Assembly (NCBI GenBank): GCA_021795255.1
Contig: JAJYPQ010000263.1
Span: 1-6,064 of the forward strand
Direction of reading: 5' to 3'
DNA length: 6,064 nt
Origin: Pseudomonadota bacterium
GTDB taxonomy: Bacteria; Pseudomonadota; Gammaproteobacteria; Acidiferrobacterales; Acidiferrobacteraceae
Part shown: positions 1-4,770 of the stretch, in pieces
Layout of the letters: every line of letters starts with the position of its first letter
Position numbering within the stretch: position 1 is the first letter of the stretch
Notes under the pieces: generated by a model
The model's database searches: none
Told to the model about the DNA's origin: nothing
The model's input: only the letters and a program-made list of their open reading frames with translations
Translations under genes and position numbers: made by a program

Positions 1-11
1 ACGGACCCAAA

Positions 12-103
12 GTGATCACGATCGATCAGAATCCGTGATCACCATCAACCAGAACGGGTGATCACGAGCAATCAGAATGGGTGATCACGAGAGGCCAGAA
101 AAC
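12..103. repeat. Four tandem 23-bp direct repeats (iteron-like, GTGATCAC core)
   Basis: Copies start at 12, 35, 58 and 81, an exact 23-bp period. Each opens with the 8-bp palindrome GTGATCAC and carries CAGAA at unit positions 16-20 (CAGAA is also present in the last, most diverged copy). The middle of the unit is variable. Copies 3 and 4 lie within the 3' end of the primase-helicase gene, whose stop codon is at 62-64. A 23-bp period is not a multiple of three, so the repeat is not a protein repeat and is probably kept as DNA. Two helical turns per unit and closeness to a replication gene are typical of plasmid iterons bound by an initiator (established for iteron plasmids; inferred here). 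Bases 1-11 do not continue the pattern, so the array seems to begin at 12. Six GATC sites lie between 14 and 86. I cannot tell which protein binds it. Confidence 0.8.
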
Positions 104-3100
104 GCACCCCCCTTGGATCTCTTCCGGATCAACCTCATACCGGTCTACATGCAACCCATGTTCCTCTAAGCCGAACAGTGGCATCCCTCCAAAAATCCTG
201 ATCGTGTAGGGCTTGCCTGTCAGGTTGTTGGCACCACGATTCCGCCCGATGGCCTGTACGGTTTCGCATGTCGAAAGCCGCAAGAAAAACTCGCGCATCC
301 TCTTATCGGTGGGGAGCGGGTGGCGGGATTCAACCCAGGCGCCACCCTCATCGATGTCCATGTACTCTTGAACCTCAACGGGGCCGTCTGGCTGTTCAGG
401 CCAGTCAGCGGGGTCGGCTCCTGCTGCCAGGGCCGCAATACGCGCACCCTGCCATGCAGCCGACCAGCCATGCTCCGGCGTGAAGTGTCCCCCGACGATT
501 ATCAGGTTTCTTTCAGCGAGATTGTTTTGGGCGCGATGTCCACCGCCAAAATGGTAAATTCGTTCATCTTCCATGTCAGGGTCAACCCCAAGCCGTGCCC
601 TCTTCATCCAGATGTGCCCATGATCGGGGAAGAGTTTTAAGAGGGCTTTGTGCTTAGCAATCGCGGCATCACGCGCACCCGGCTCTGCGTCATCGCGCCA
701 TGCGCCATGACCGAAGAATTGGGTCGGGTATCGGACGATAAGGGCATCTTGAAAGGCAACGGCATTGACCTCTTTCGCGCCGTTGGCCCTACAGATAGAG
801 AGCGTGACTGGGTCCGGTGTGGCATCACAAAAGACGGTCGGGAGTCGACCGACACGACCGATGATCGGTTTAGACGCCGCTACAACGATAGCCCCATCCT
901 CGACCCGTCCGCATCCGTACTTCAGTGACTCGCTGATGGCCCAGGCGGCACGCAATGGGGCATGGCGTAAGACGCCCTTGGGCCCAAAATCCAACGCTTC
1001 CCAAGCCGCAGTCTCACCACTCTTTCCTCGCGCTTCTAGGAGTTTGTCTATGACCTTCGAGAGCGCCAGGTCCACATTTATACGTCCGCTCTTGCCAACC
1101 AACCTTGAGAGTGAGTCTGAAAGCTGCGCAAAAAGAGGTTGTGCGGATTCCAGCACCTTCCGGTACTCCTCCAAATCCGAGCCGAGCGGTTTCTTCGCAA
1201 GATTTTTGAGTATGGCCGCCGCACGAGAGGCCCAAAAGTCCACATCCTGGTGGGTGATTAGGATCGTGTCGCTGAGGCCCGCGCCCTCGTCAAAAAACAC
1301 AAGAGCATCGATTGAGTCCTCTTCGTTTTCTGCGTACTCCGCTAAGGGCTCAGAATAACTCTGCGAACATGCCACAAAGGCTCGCGCCGCAAGCGCGTTC
1401 CGTAGGTGATCTTGCCAGCGGCATGGGATAATCTCCTCGATTTCCTCGGGGCTGAACTTCAATTTTAAAAGTGCGTTTTGCGCTTTGCCCCAACGTAAGG
1501 ACCCCGGTTTGTGGTGCCCCAGCGCCCATTTTAGCCCATTGGGGCAGGTCCTGCAGAACATGGCCTGTGTGTAGTTATGTTTTTGCTCAACCGCCTTCAT
1601 CATGTCCTTATGATTCGGGCAGTACGCACAATGCTCCGGGTCGGGGTTACGTCCCCAATAGTGGAACCAGCCCGCCGCTTCATAAGCGGCCGCCTGGCTG
1701 TGATCAGGAACAAAAACGCGGACGGCGCCGGTTGCCATGAGGCGGGCGTCGTGGATAAGGTCTTTCAGAAGCGTGGTCTTACCAACGCCAGTCGTGACCT
1801 TGAAAATCGCTAAAGGCGCGACCTTCGCGCTCTTCTTTTTGCGCTTCTTTTTGCCGTTGTCGTTGATCTCAGGTTCAGTGTCGTCTTCTGGCTCCAGCCA
1901 TTTGAGATACGCGTCCACAGTCGCCCGTAAGCCTTTTTCTAAGACCTTCCGTGCTTCCTCGACCGGCAGGACCTCAATCGGAGCAAAGGCTTCAGCACCC
2001 TGCTTCTTCCGCCAGTTCTTAATGTGCGCGGTCGAGGCCTTGGCTTTTGGTATCTCCCGAGGAACCTCGCGCCGTCCGGCTTCAACCGCAGCCCGCAATC
2101 CATCAACGCCGTCCTGCTCTAAAAAATCAAGAGGATCTTTATCCCGTCCTGGGGATGGGAGTACGAACCATTTAATGATGACCGGCAAGCCCCATTCTTG
2201 AATCTTCCTGACGCAATCCAGAGCCGCTTCTTCGCCCTTCTCGCCGGGATCTCCGACGACCCAAATCTCTTTGGCCCCTTTTGCGACGGCTCTTTCTGCG
2301 CTGGGACGAGATGGAACGCGCATGCCGTTCAAGTCAAACCCAGGGACCACCCATGCGTCTGTGTAGGCCACAGACATAGCTCCACCTGATCCCTGACCTT
2401 CCGTGTATATAAGCACCTTTCCCTTATCGCGTGGTGGGAAGACGAAGCTCGCAGCATGCCGTTCGTACTTACCTTTCTTGACTGGCACGAGATGACCGGC
2501 GACCGCCTTTTTGTTCTTGCCACCACGGCCCCATTCCCGCATGACCGAGACAAGTTTGCCGGTCGCCGGATCGCGGCGCGGCCATAAAAGGCAATGGGCG
2601 CGTTGACCCTTTTCCCCTATGTCCTTGTTCCAACTAAACTTATGGTTTCCAGGAAGCACTCGAACGCCAACGCGTATCGCAGCTTCGAGCATCCCGTCTC
2701 CGCGCCCATGTAGGTACTCCCGTGCCCAAAGGATCGCCTGAGACTGAACGCTCGCCAGCGCCCTCTCTTTCTGTCTCTTTGAGCGATTTGAGTTTAGGAT
2801 TTTTGTCTCTATTCCTCCATCTATGCGAAGGCCCATATCCCAGCACTTGATCGCGTCCGCTCTCCGGGTCGAGACATACTCATCGTCTTCTACGTGCTCG
2901 ATAGAGGCCCGTGGACCACCATCTAAGACTTTGCCGTCAAATATTCCAAGGAGAGTCTTAAGCTGTGACCAAGATCCTGAGCGGGGTTCGGCACTTGTCG
3001 CGTGGTCGGTCCAGCGCCCCGTGTCCTTTCTGACACTGACATTTTCCTTGACACCACCCCTCCATGTGGCCGCAATACGCAGGCGTGCGCCACTTCTTGA

Positions 3101-3157
3101 GAAGATGTGGATACCGGCGGCTTCGAGGGTTTGCTCGACGGTTAAGGGGGCGCTCAT
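62..3157 (-). CDS. Toprim primase-like / SF2 helicase fusion, probable replication protein (1031 aa)
   Basis: Large two-part DNA-processing protein, probably the element's replication primase-helicase. The N-terminal third ends in a Toprim-like domain at about residues 247-350: YTEGQGSGG with the conserved Glu at 253, WVVGDPGEKG with Asp303, and DPLDFLEQDG at 341-350. The second acid of the usual Toprim DxD appears to be Gly305, so catalysis may be altered. A lysine-rich linker (436-443) leads to an SF2-type helicase half: Walker A TTGVGKTT at 455-462 (Lys460), FVPDHS at 482-487, Walker B FFDEG with Asp623-Glu624, FCDATPD near 776-782, and motif VI-like VQAIGRNRG at 967-975. Cys510, 513, 535 and 538 form a CxxC-x21-CxxC pair that could hold zinc or an Fe-S cluster as in DinG/XPD-like helicases. 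The start is supported by a GGGGGT purine tract eight to nine bases upstream and by ATGA overlap with the preceding ORF, implying translational coupling. The 3' end runs into the 23-bp repeats. Function as replication protein is inferred from domains and context. Confidence 0.92.
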   Translation of the reverse strand: MSAPLTVEQTLEAAGIHIFSRSGARLRIAATWRGGVKENVSVRKDTGRWTDHATSAEPRSGSWSQLKTLLGIFDGKVLDGGPRASIEHVEDDEYVSTRRADAIKCWDMGLRIDGGIETKILNSNRSKRQKERALASVQSQAILWAREYLHGRGDGMLEAAIRVGVRVLPGNHKFSWNKDIGEKGQRAHCLLWPRRDPATGKLVSVMREWGRGGKNKKAVAGHLVPVKKGKYERHAASFVFPPRDKGKVLIYTEGQGSGGAMSVAYTDAWVVPGFDLNGMRVPSRPSAERAVAKGAKEIWVVGDPGEKGEEAALDCVRKIQEWGLPVIIKWFVLPSPGRDKDPLDFLEQDGVDGLRAAVEAGRREVPREIPKAKASTAHIKNWRKKQGAEAFAPIEVLPVEEARKVLEKGLRATVDAYLKWLEPEDDTEPEINDNGKKKRKKKSAKVAPLAIFKVTTGVGKTTLLKDLIHDARLMATGAVRVFVPDHSQAAAYEAAGWFHYWGRNPDPEHCAYCPNHKDMMKAVEQKHNYTQAMFCRTCPNGLKWALGHHKPGSLRWGKAQNALLKLKFSPEEIEEIIPCRWQDHLRNALAARAFVACSQSYSEPLAEYAENEEDSIDALVFFDEGAGLSDTILITHQDVDFWASRAAAILKNLAKKPLGSDLEEYRKVLESAQPLFAQLSDSLSRLVGKSGRINVDLALSKVIDKLLEARGKSGETAAWEALDFGPKGVLRHAPLRAAWAISESLKYGCGRVEDGAIVVAASKPIIGRVGRLPTVFCDATPDPVTLSICRANGAKEVNAVAFQDALIVRYPTQFFGHGAWRDDAEPGARDAAIAKHKALLKLFPDHGHIWMKRARLGVDPDMEDERIYHFGGGHRAQNNLAERNLIIVGGHFTPEHGWSAAWQGARIAALAAGADPADWPEQPDGPVEVQEYMDIDEGGAWVESRHPLPTDKRMREFFLRLSTCETVQAIGRNRGANNLTGKPYTIRIFGGMPLFGLEEHGLHVDRYEVDPEEIQGGCVFWPLVITHSDCS

Positions 3158-3477
3158 GGCGCACCCCCAAACTCAAACGCGGGGGGACTATATGTATAGT
3201 GTAGTCGTCGGGGCGGTTCGGGGTCTCCGCTAGAGTCTCCGCCGCTATCGCTCGTCGCCCGGCGCTGGGAGGCTGGCGAGCGTCGTGCACGGGCCCGGCT
3301 CTGGGTGCGGCATGTGTGGAAGAATACGGGGATCATTGTTCTCCGCCCAAGCCCACGGCGCCGACGGGCAGTCCACCAGGCGCGTTTAGCGCGGGCACGG
3401 CGTGCTTTATCCCAAAAGTCATTGGGCAGTGACAGAGATGTTGTAAAACAGGAATCTTCTGATAGAATGTTTGTCAT
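3154..3477 (-). CDS. Small arginine-rich protein, translationally coupled to the primase-helicase (107 aa)
   Basis: I do not recognise this protein. It has a short polar N-terminus, a very basic segment at about residues 23-46 (many Arg/Lys, with a WW pair at 34-35), a second Arg-rich stretch at 57-73, and an acidic/proline-rich tail. No enzyme motif or membrane segment is visible. Evidence that it is translated is mainly its start and end: AGGAGGG lies about seven bases before the ATG at 3477, and its TGA overlaps the ATG of the primase-helicase as ATGA. It could be a DNA- or RNA-binding accessory protein. It could also be mainly a coupling ORF whose translation lets ribosomes reach the primase-helicase start. 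Its first codons contain a plus-strand antisense promoter, and its ribosome binding site is in a hairpin loop, so it is probably the point where replication-gene expression is controlled (inference). The low-complexity composition leaves some doubt. Confidence 0.68.
   Translation of the reverse strand: MTNILSEDSCFTTSLSLPNDFWDKARRARAKRAWWTARRRRGLGRRTMIPVFFHTCRTQSRARARRSPASQRRATSDSGGDSSGDPEPPRRLHYTYSPPAFEFGGAP
3187..3200. promoter_or_regulatory. AT-rich perfect dyad upstream of the primase-helicase
   Basis: ACTATA and TATAGT are perfect inverted arms with a TG centre, 30-43 bases before the primase-helicase ATG. A second, overlapping pair GACTA (3186-3190) and TAGTC (3202-3206) extends it. It stands out in GC-rich surroundings and lies inside the end of the 107-codon ORF. 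It could be an operator or the -10 region of an internal minus-strand promoter (TATACA-like), but I see no good -35 partner, so the role is open. Confidence 0.3.
3441..3468 (+). promoter_or_regulatory. Candidate plus-strand promoter for an antisense RNA
   Basis: TTGTAA (3441-3446, 4 of 6 matches to TTGACA), a 16-base spacer and TAGAAT (3463-3468, 5 of 6 to TATAAT). The -10 is preceded by TG one base upstream (3460-3461), giving an extended -10, TGATAGAAT. Expected transcription start is near 3475. It lies on the strand opposite the early codons of the 107-codon ORF and points at the rho-independent terminator at 3510-3543, with no plus-strand gene in between. That arrangement suits a short regulatory RNA rather than an mRNA. 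Confidence 0.5.
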
Positions 3478-3502
3478 GCCGTTGCCCTCCTGAGGCTTCG
3501 GT
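3478..3502 (-). promoter_or_regulatory. Hairpin presenting the ribosome binding site of the 107-codon ORF
   Basis: On the minus-strand mRNA the arms are CCG-aa-GCC and GGC-aa-CGG, a symmetric stem with an AA/AA internal loop. The seven-base loop TCAGGAG contains the Shine-Dalgarno sequence. The stem ends directly at the ATG (3477). The 52-codon leader ORF stops at 3506-3508, a few bases upstream, so a ribosome terminating there would cover and open this hairpin. The stem is short (3+3 pairs) and its stability is not calculated. Confidence 0.5.
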
Positions 3503-3505
3503 GAT

Positions 3506-3664
3506 TTACCAAAAGGCCCGTCCTATACGGGCCTTTTGCTTTTGTGTACTGCCAAACAGCCTAGAGCGTTTTTCTAATGTCTGGAAGCCTATTTTTATCC
3601 ATCCAATATTCTGCATATTCCTGCACGCAAATGCACTTTGCGTGAAACATAGCGTGTTGAACAT
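3506..3664 (-). CDS. Candidate leader ORF (52 aa) ahead of the replication genes
   Basis: The ATG at 3662-3664 is preceded by AAGGAG (3671-3676) with six bases between, close to an ideal ribosome binding site. That site overlaps the TAA of the helix-turn-helix gene. The 52-residue product begins MFNTLCFTQS and ends KARIGRAFW. It is basic in its second half, and its last codons are the terminator hairpin itself. I do not recognise a family. The stop (3506-3508) is 28 bases before the ATG of the 107-codon ORF and just before the hairpin that holds that gene's ribosome binding site. This suggests a translated regulatory leader like the leader peptides of IncFII and IncI/B plasmids, where the act of translation matters more than the product (inference). 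Another ATG at 3667-3669 is only one base from the ribosome binding site and would give 23 codons; it is less likely. Confidence 0.45.
   Translation of the reverse strand: MFNTLCFTQSAFACRNMQNIGWIKIGFQTLEKRSRLFGSTQKQKARIGRAFW
3510..3543 (+). terminator. Rho-independent terminator (long perfect hairpin)
   Basis: Perfect 12-bp arms, 3510-3521 (CAAAAGGCCCGT) and 3527-3538 (ACGGGCCTTTTG), with a five-base loop CCTAT, then CTTTTG on the plus strand. Because of its AAAA/TTTT ends it can act in both directions. The plus-strand tail (TTTTGCTTTTG) is the better one. On the plus strand it ends the candidate antisense RNA. On the minus strand it lies inside the 52-codon leader ORF, only about 20 bases before the ribosome binding site of the next gene, where there is little room for another promoter. 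Minus-strand transcripts must therefore read through it, and leader translation could help by blocking hairpin formation. Confidence 0.75.
3624..3644. repeat. Perfect 8-bp inverted repeat inside the leader ORF
   Basis: CACGCAAA (3624-3631) and TTTGCGTG (3637-3644) flank a five-base centre, 21 bp in total. The size and symmetry fit an operator for a dimeric regulator, for instance the helix-turn-helix protein encoded just upstream. It could equally be an RNA hairpin in the leader of the replication mRNA. No second copy was noticed elsewhere in the window. Confidence 0.5.
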
Positions 3665-3674
3665 TGCATACTCC

Positions 3675-4427
3675 TTATGCCGCCTTGCCAAACAAATCCA
3701 CCTGCCCCTGTGCCACGGCACGCGGCGTCCGCGCACGTACCCCGATCTTGCGAAGCTTGCGCGGCTTCTGGGACTGCACGGGATCACCAAAAAGATCATA
3801 GATGGTTGCTGTCGTGATCTCAGTCTTGACCTTAGTCCTCGGTTTGCGCCCGGCGCGGCTAGGCGCCCGGCGGATCGCGACCTCGGTCGTGATGGGGTCG
3901 TCCAGGTGGCTGGCAGCCAACCCTGCCCCAAGACCGCACGCGTATTTTAATAGCTGATTGATTATGTTACGTACCTGCCTTGGCGTACGGCCGATCATCT
4001 TCCCTATATCTGCCGTACTCATCCCCCGAGCGAGCCCCACAAGCACATCCCAATTTTTATACGTCCTTGGGGTTAAAACTCGGACAGCGTTCCACTGGTC
4101 AATTGTAAGCATCTGCGCTGGCGCGATGCGGCGATGTTTACCCATCCTGCCCGGGCGCTCAAGGTCATAAACTGTAGTTTCCTTGGCCCGCCGCGCCTCC
4201 ACCCACGCCTCATGGTTTATTTCATCTCCATCAATATTTTGAGCCGGAGCAAACTCCCCCTGAGGCAGTTCCCCCCTCAAGAAATCCCACATCAATGAGG
4301 CAGCTGTTTTTTTCACACCAGCCCGCTCGCCATTCAAATAAACAGCCTCTGGGTCGTTGGCTGCTAGCCACGCGGCCGCCGGGTCAGGGCGTAAAAAATG
4401 GTAATGTTCAAACTGTCCGGTATTCAT
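3675..4427 (-). CDS. LuxR/GerE-like helix-turn-helix protein with C-terminal clamp-binding-like motif (250 aa)
   Basis: Probable DNA-binding regulator or replication accessory protein. Residues 118-165 (starting LTPRTYKNW, then GMSTADIGKMIGRTPRQVRN) match the pattern of a LuxR/GerE or sigma region 4 helix-turn-helix. There is no receiver or autoinducer-binding domain recognisable in front, so it is not a standard LuxR regulator. Residues 185-230 are rich in Arg, Lys and Pro. The C-terminus ends GQVDLFGKAA: QVDLF at 242-246 resembles the QL(S/D)LF peptide by which proteins bind the DNA polymerase III beta clamp, and a related YDLFG occurs at 210-214. The start at 4427 is chosen because AGGA lies about eight bases upstream. 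The longer in-frame ATG at 4496 would read a T-rich tract as a run of Phe inside a terminator-like hairpin region. Its stop overlaps the ribosome binding site of the 52-codon leader, so it probably shares an mRNA with the replication genes. Confidence 0.85.
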   Translation of the reverse strand: MNTGQFEHYHFLRPDPAAAWLAANDPEAVYLNGERAGVKKTAASLMWDFLRGELPQGEFAPAQNIDGDEINHEAWVEARRAKETTVYDLERPGRMGKHRRIAPAQMLTIDQWNAVRVLTPRTYKNWDVLVGLARGMSTADIGKMIGRTPRQVRNIINQLLKYACGLGAGLAASHLDDPITTEVAIRRAPSRAGRKPRTKVKTEITTATIYDLFGDPVQSQKPRKLRKIGVRARTPRAVAQGQVDLFGKAA

Positions 4428-4479
4428 GGCGTCGATCCTCGCACCAAAAAAGAAAAATGCTCGGCCGGGTCGGAGCGGG

Positions 4480-4505
4480 AAAAACAAAAGGCGCACGGAG
4501 GCGCC
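4480..4505 (-). terminator. Terminator/attenuator-like hairpin before the helix-turn-helix gene
   Basis: On the minus strand GGCGC (4505-4501) and GCGCC (4494-4490) form a five-base GC stem with a six-base loop, followed directly by TTTTGTTTTT (4489-4480). It lies about 55 bases upstream of the helix-turn-helix start, downstream of the candidate promoter at 4718-4745. It would therefore end that transcript early unless avoided. The stem is short, but the T-tract is good. Confidence 0.5.
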
Positions 4506-4539
4506 AGATTTGCCGGATTTTAGGCGCGCGAAAGCGCCT
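4501..4539 (-). promoter_or_regulatory. Possible antiterminator partner of the 4480-4505 hairpin
   Basis: AGGCGC (4539-4534) pairs with GCGCCT (4527-4522). The second of these can instead pair with GGCGC (4505-4501), which is the first arm of the terminator stem. This gives the 1:2, 2:3, 3:4 choice seen in attenuators. The segments are only five or six bases of GGCGC-type sequence, so chance pairing is possible. Confidence 0.3.
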
Positions 4540-4565
4540 GAGTGAAGCCATTTTTGGGAGATTTT

Positions 4566-4605
4566 AGGACCCGGAATTCAGGACGGATCTGTCCTGTGTG
4601 GTCCT
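4566..4605. repeat. Nested AGGAC inverted repeats
   Basis: AGGACC (4566-4571) pairs with GGTCCT (4600-4605). Inside it CAGGAC (4579-4584) pairs with GTCCTG (4591-4596) around GGATCT. Read on the plus strand the outer stem is followed by TTTT (4606-4609), but no plus-strand gene ends here. Read on the minus strand it falls in the leader of the helix-turn-helix gene. It may be an operator or an RNA structure. Confidence 0.4.
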
Positions 4606-4745
4606 TTTTCAACCCAGGCCAAGAAGGCGGGGTTGTAGAGGTAAGGCCGCTTAAGGCTTCGCATTGGTGCTGTTTTTATAACGCGCCCAGTTGACGCGAG
4701 GGTTGCCCCTAAGAAGAATGATAGCAACCACAGGAAAAACGTCAA
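4578..4745 (-). CDS. Candidate small single-span membrane protein, weak start (up to 55 aa)
   Basis: This frame is open from the TAG at about 4782 to a TGA at 4578-4580 and reads like protein. A hydrophobic run (FFLWLLSFFLGATLA) is followed by a basic stretch (RVIK, RSLKRP) and YLYNPAFLAWVEKGP, which follows the positive-inside pattern of a one-span membrane protein. No ATG precedes the hydrophobic part. The best start is TTG at 4745, with no clear ribosome binding site, and the first ATG (4664) leaves only 28 codons after the hydrophobic part. It may be a remnant of a gene that lost its start, a non-ATG small gene, or chance. The same bases hold a good promoter match, and the two readings compete. 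Confidence 0.27.
   Translation of the reverse strand: MTFFLWLLSFFLGATLASTGRVIKTAPMRSLKRPYLYNPAFLAWVEKGPHRTDPS
4718..4745 (-). promoter_or_regulatory. Candidate sigma-70 promoter for the helix-turn-helix operon
   Basis: On the minus strand TTGACG (4745-4740), a 16-base spacer and TATCAT (4723-4718), with an extended -10 TGC directly before it. Five of six bases match at each box. Expected start is near 4711, giving a leader of about 280 bases before the helix-turn-helix ATG at 4427. It is also the only place between the DUF3841 gene and that gene where I see a complete promoter. Beyond the items listed at 4480-4745, I see nothing further in the stretch 4428-4770. Confidence 0.45.
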
Positions 4746-4770
4746 GCCTATGCTTGCCAGCCAACCCGAT

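Larger units (their letters stand above)
3475..3543 (+). ncRNA. Candidate countertranscribed (antisense) RNA, about 70 nt
   Basis: Predicted from the extended -10 promoter at 3441-3468 to the T-rich end of the terminator at 3510-3543. It is fully complementary to the ribosome binding site and start codon of the 107-codon ORF (ATG at 3475-3477, AGGAG near 3488-3492) and to the end of the 52-codon leader ORF. It would fold into two stem-loops: 3478-3502, with a seven-base loop CTCCTGA (the complement of the ribosome binding site), and the terminator hairpin. Antisense RNAs of this size and position control replication-gene translation in IncFII, IncI/B and pMV158-type plasmids (established knowledge). 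The same job here, repressing the 107-codon ORF and the coupled primase-helicase, is inference. No known Rfam family is claimed. Confidence 0.48.

Noticed and set aside
12..103. CRISPR array
   Set aside because: The units follow each other directly every 23 bp, with variation inside the unit and no spacers of constant length between conserved repeats.
765..1358. Plus-strand ORF of 197 codons opposite the primase-helicase gene
   Set aside because: It is Ser/Arg-rich, has no recognisable domain, and lies entirely antisense to a well-supported 1031-residue protein. It is a frame shadow.
1737..2201. Plus-strand ORF of 154 codons
   Set aside because: It is antisense to the Toprim and linker region of the primase-helicase, with Ser/Arg-rich low-complexity composition and no family match.
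2958..3290. Minus-strand ORF of 110 codons overlapping the primase-helicase start
   Set aside because: It lies in another frame over two ORFs supported by ribosome binding sites and an ATGA junction, and its sequence shows no domain.
3471..3950. Plus-strand ORF of 159 codons across the antisense-RNA region
   Set aside because: It crosses the terminator hairpin and runs antisense to the C-terminal half of the helix-turn-helix gene. Its product has no recognisable pattern.
4428..4496. A longer form of the helix-turn-helix protein starting at the ATG at 4496
   Set aside because: The extra 23 residues read the terminator T-tracts as runs of Phe, the region carries GC hairpins, and the ATG at 4427 has a ribosome binding site at suitable spacing.
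4606..4710. tRNA or other structured RNA gene in the gap before the helix-turn-helix operon
   Set aside because: No cloverleaf pairing, T-loop motif or CCA end could be made out on either strand.
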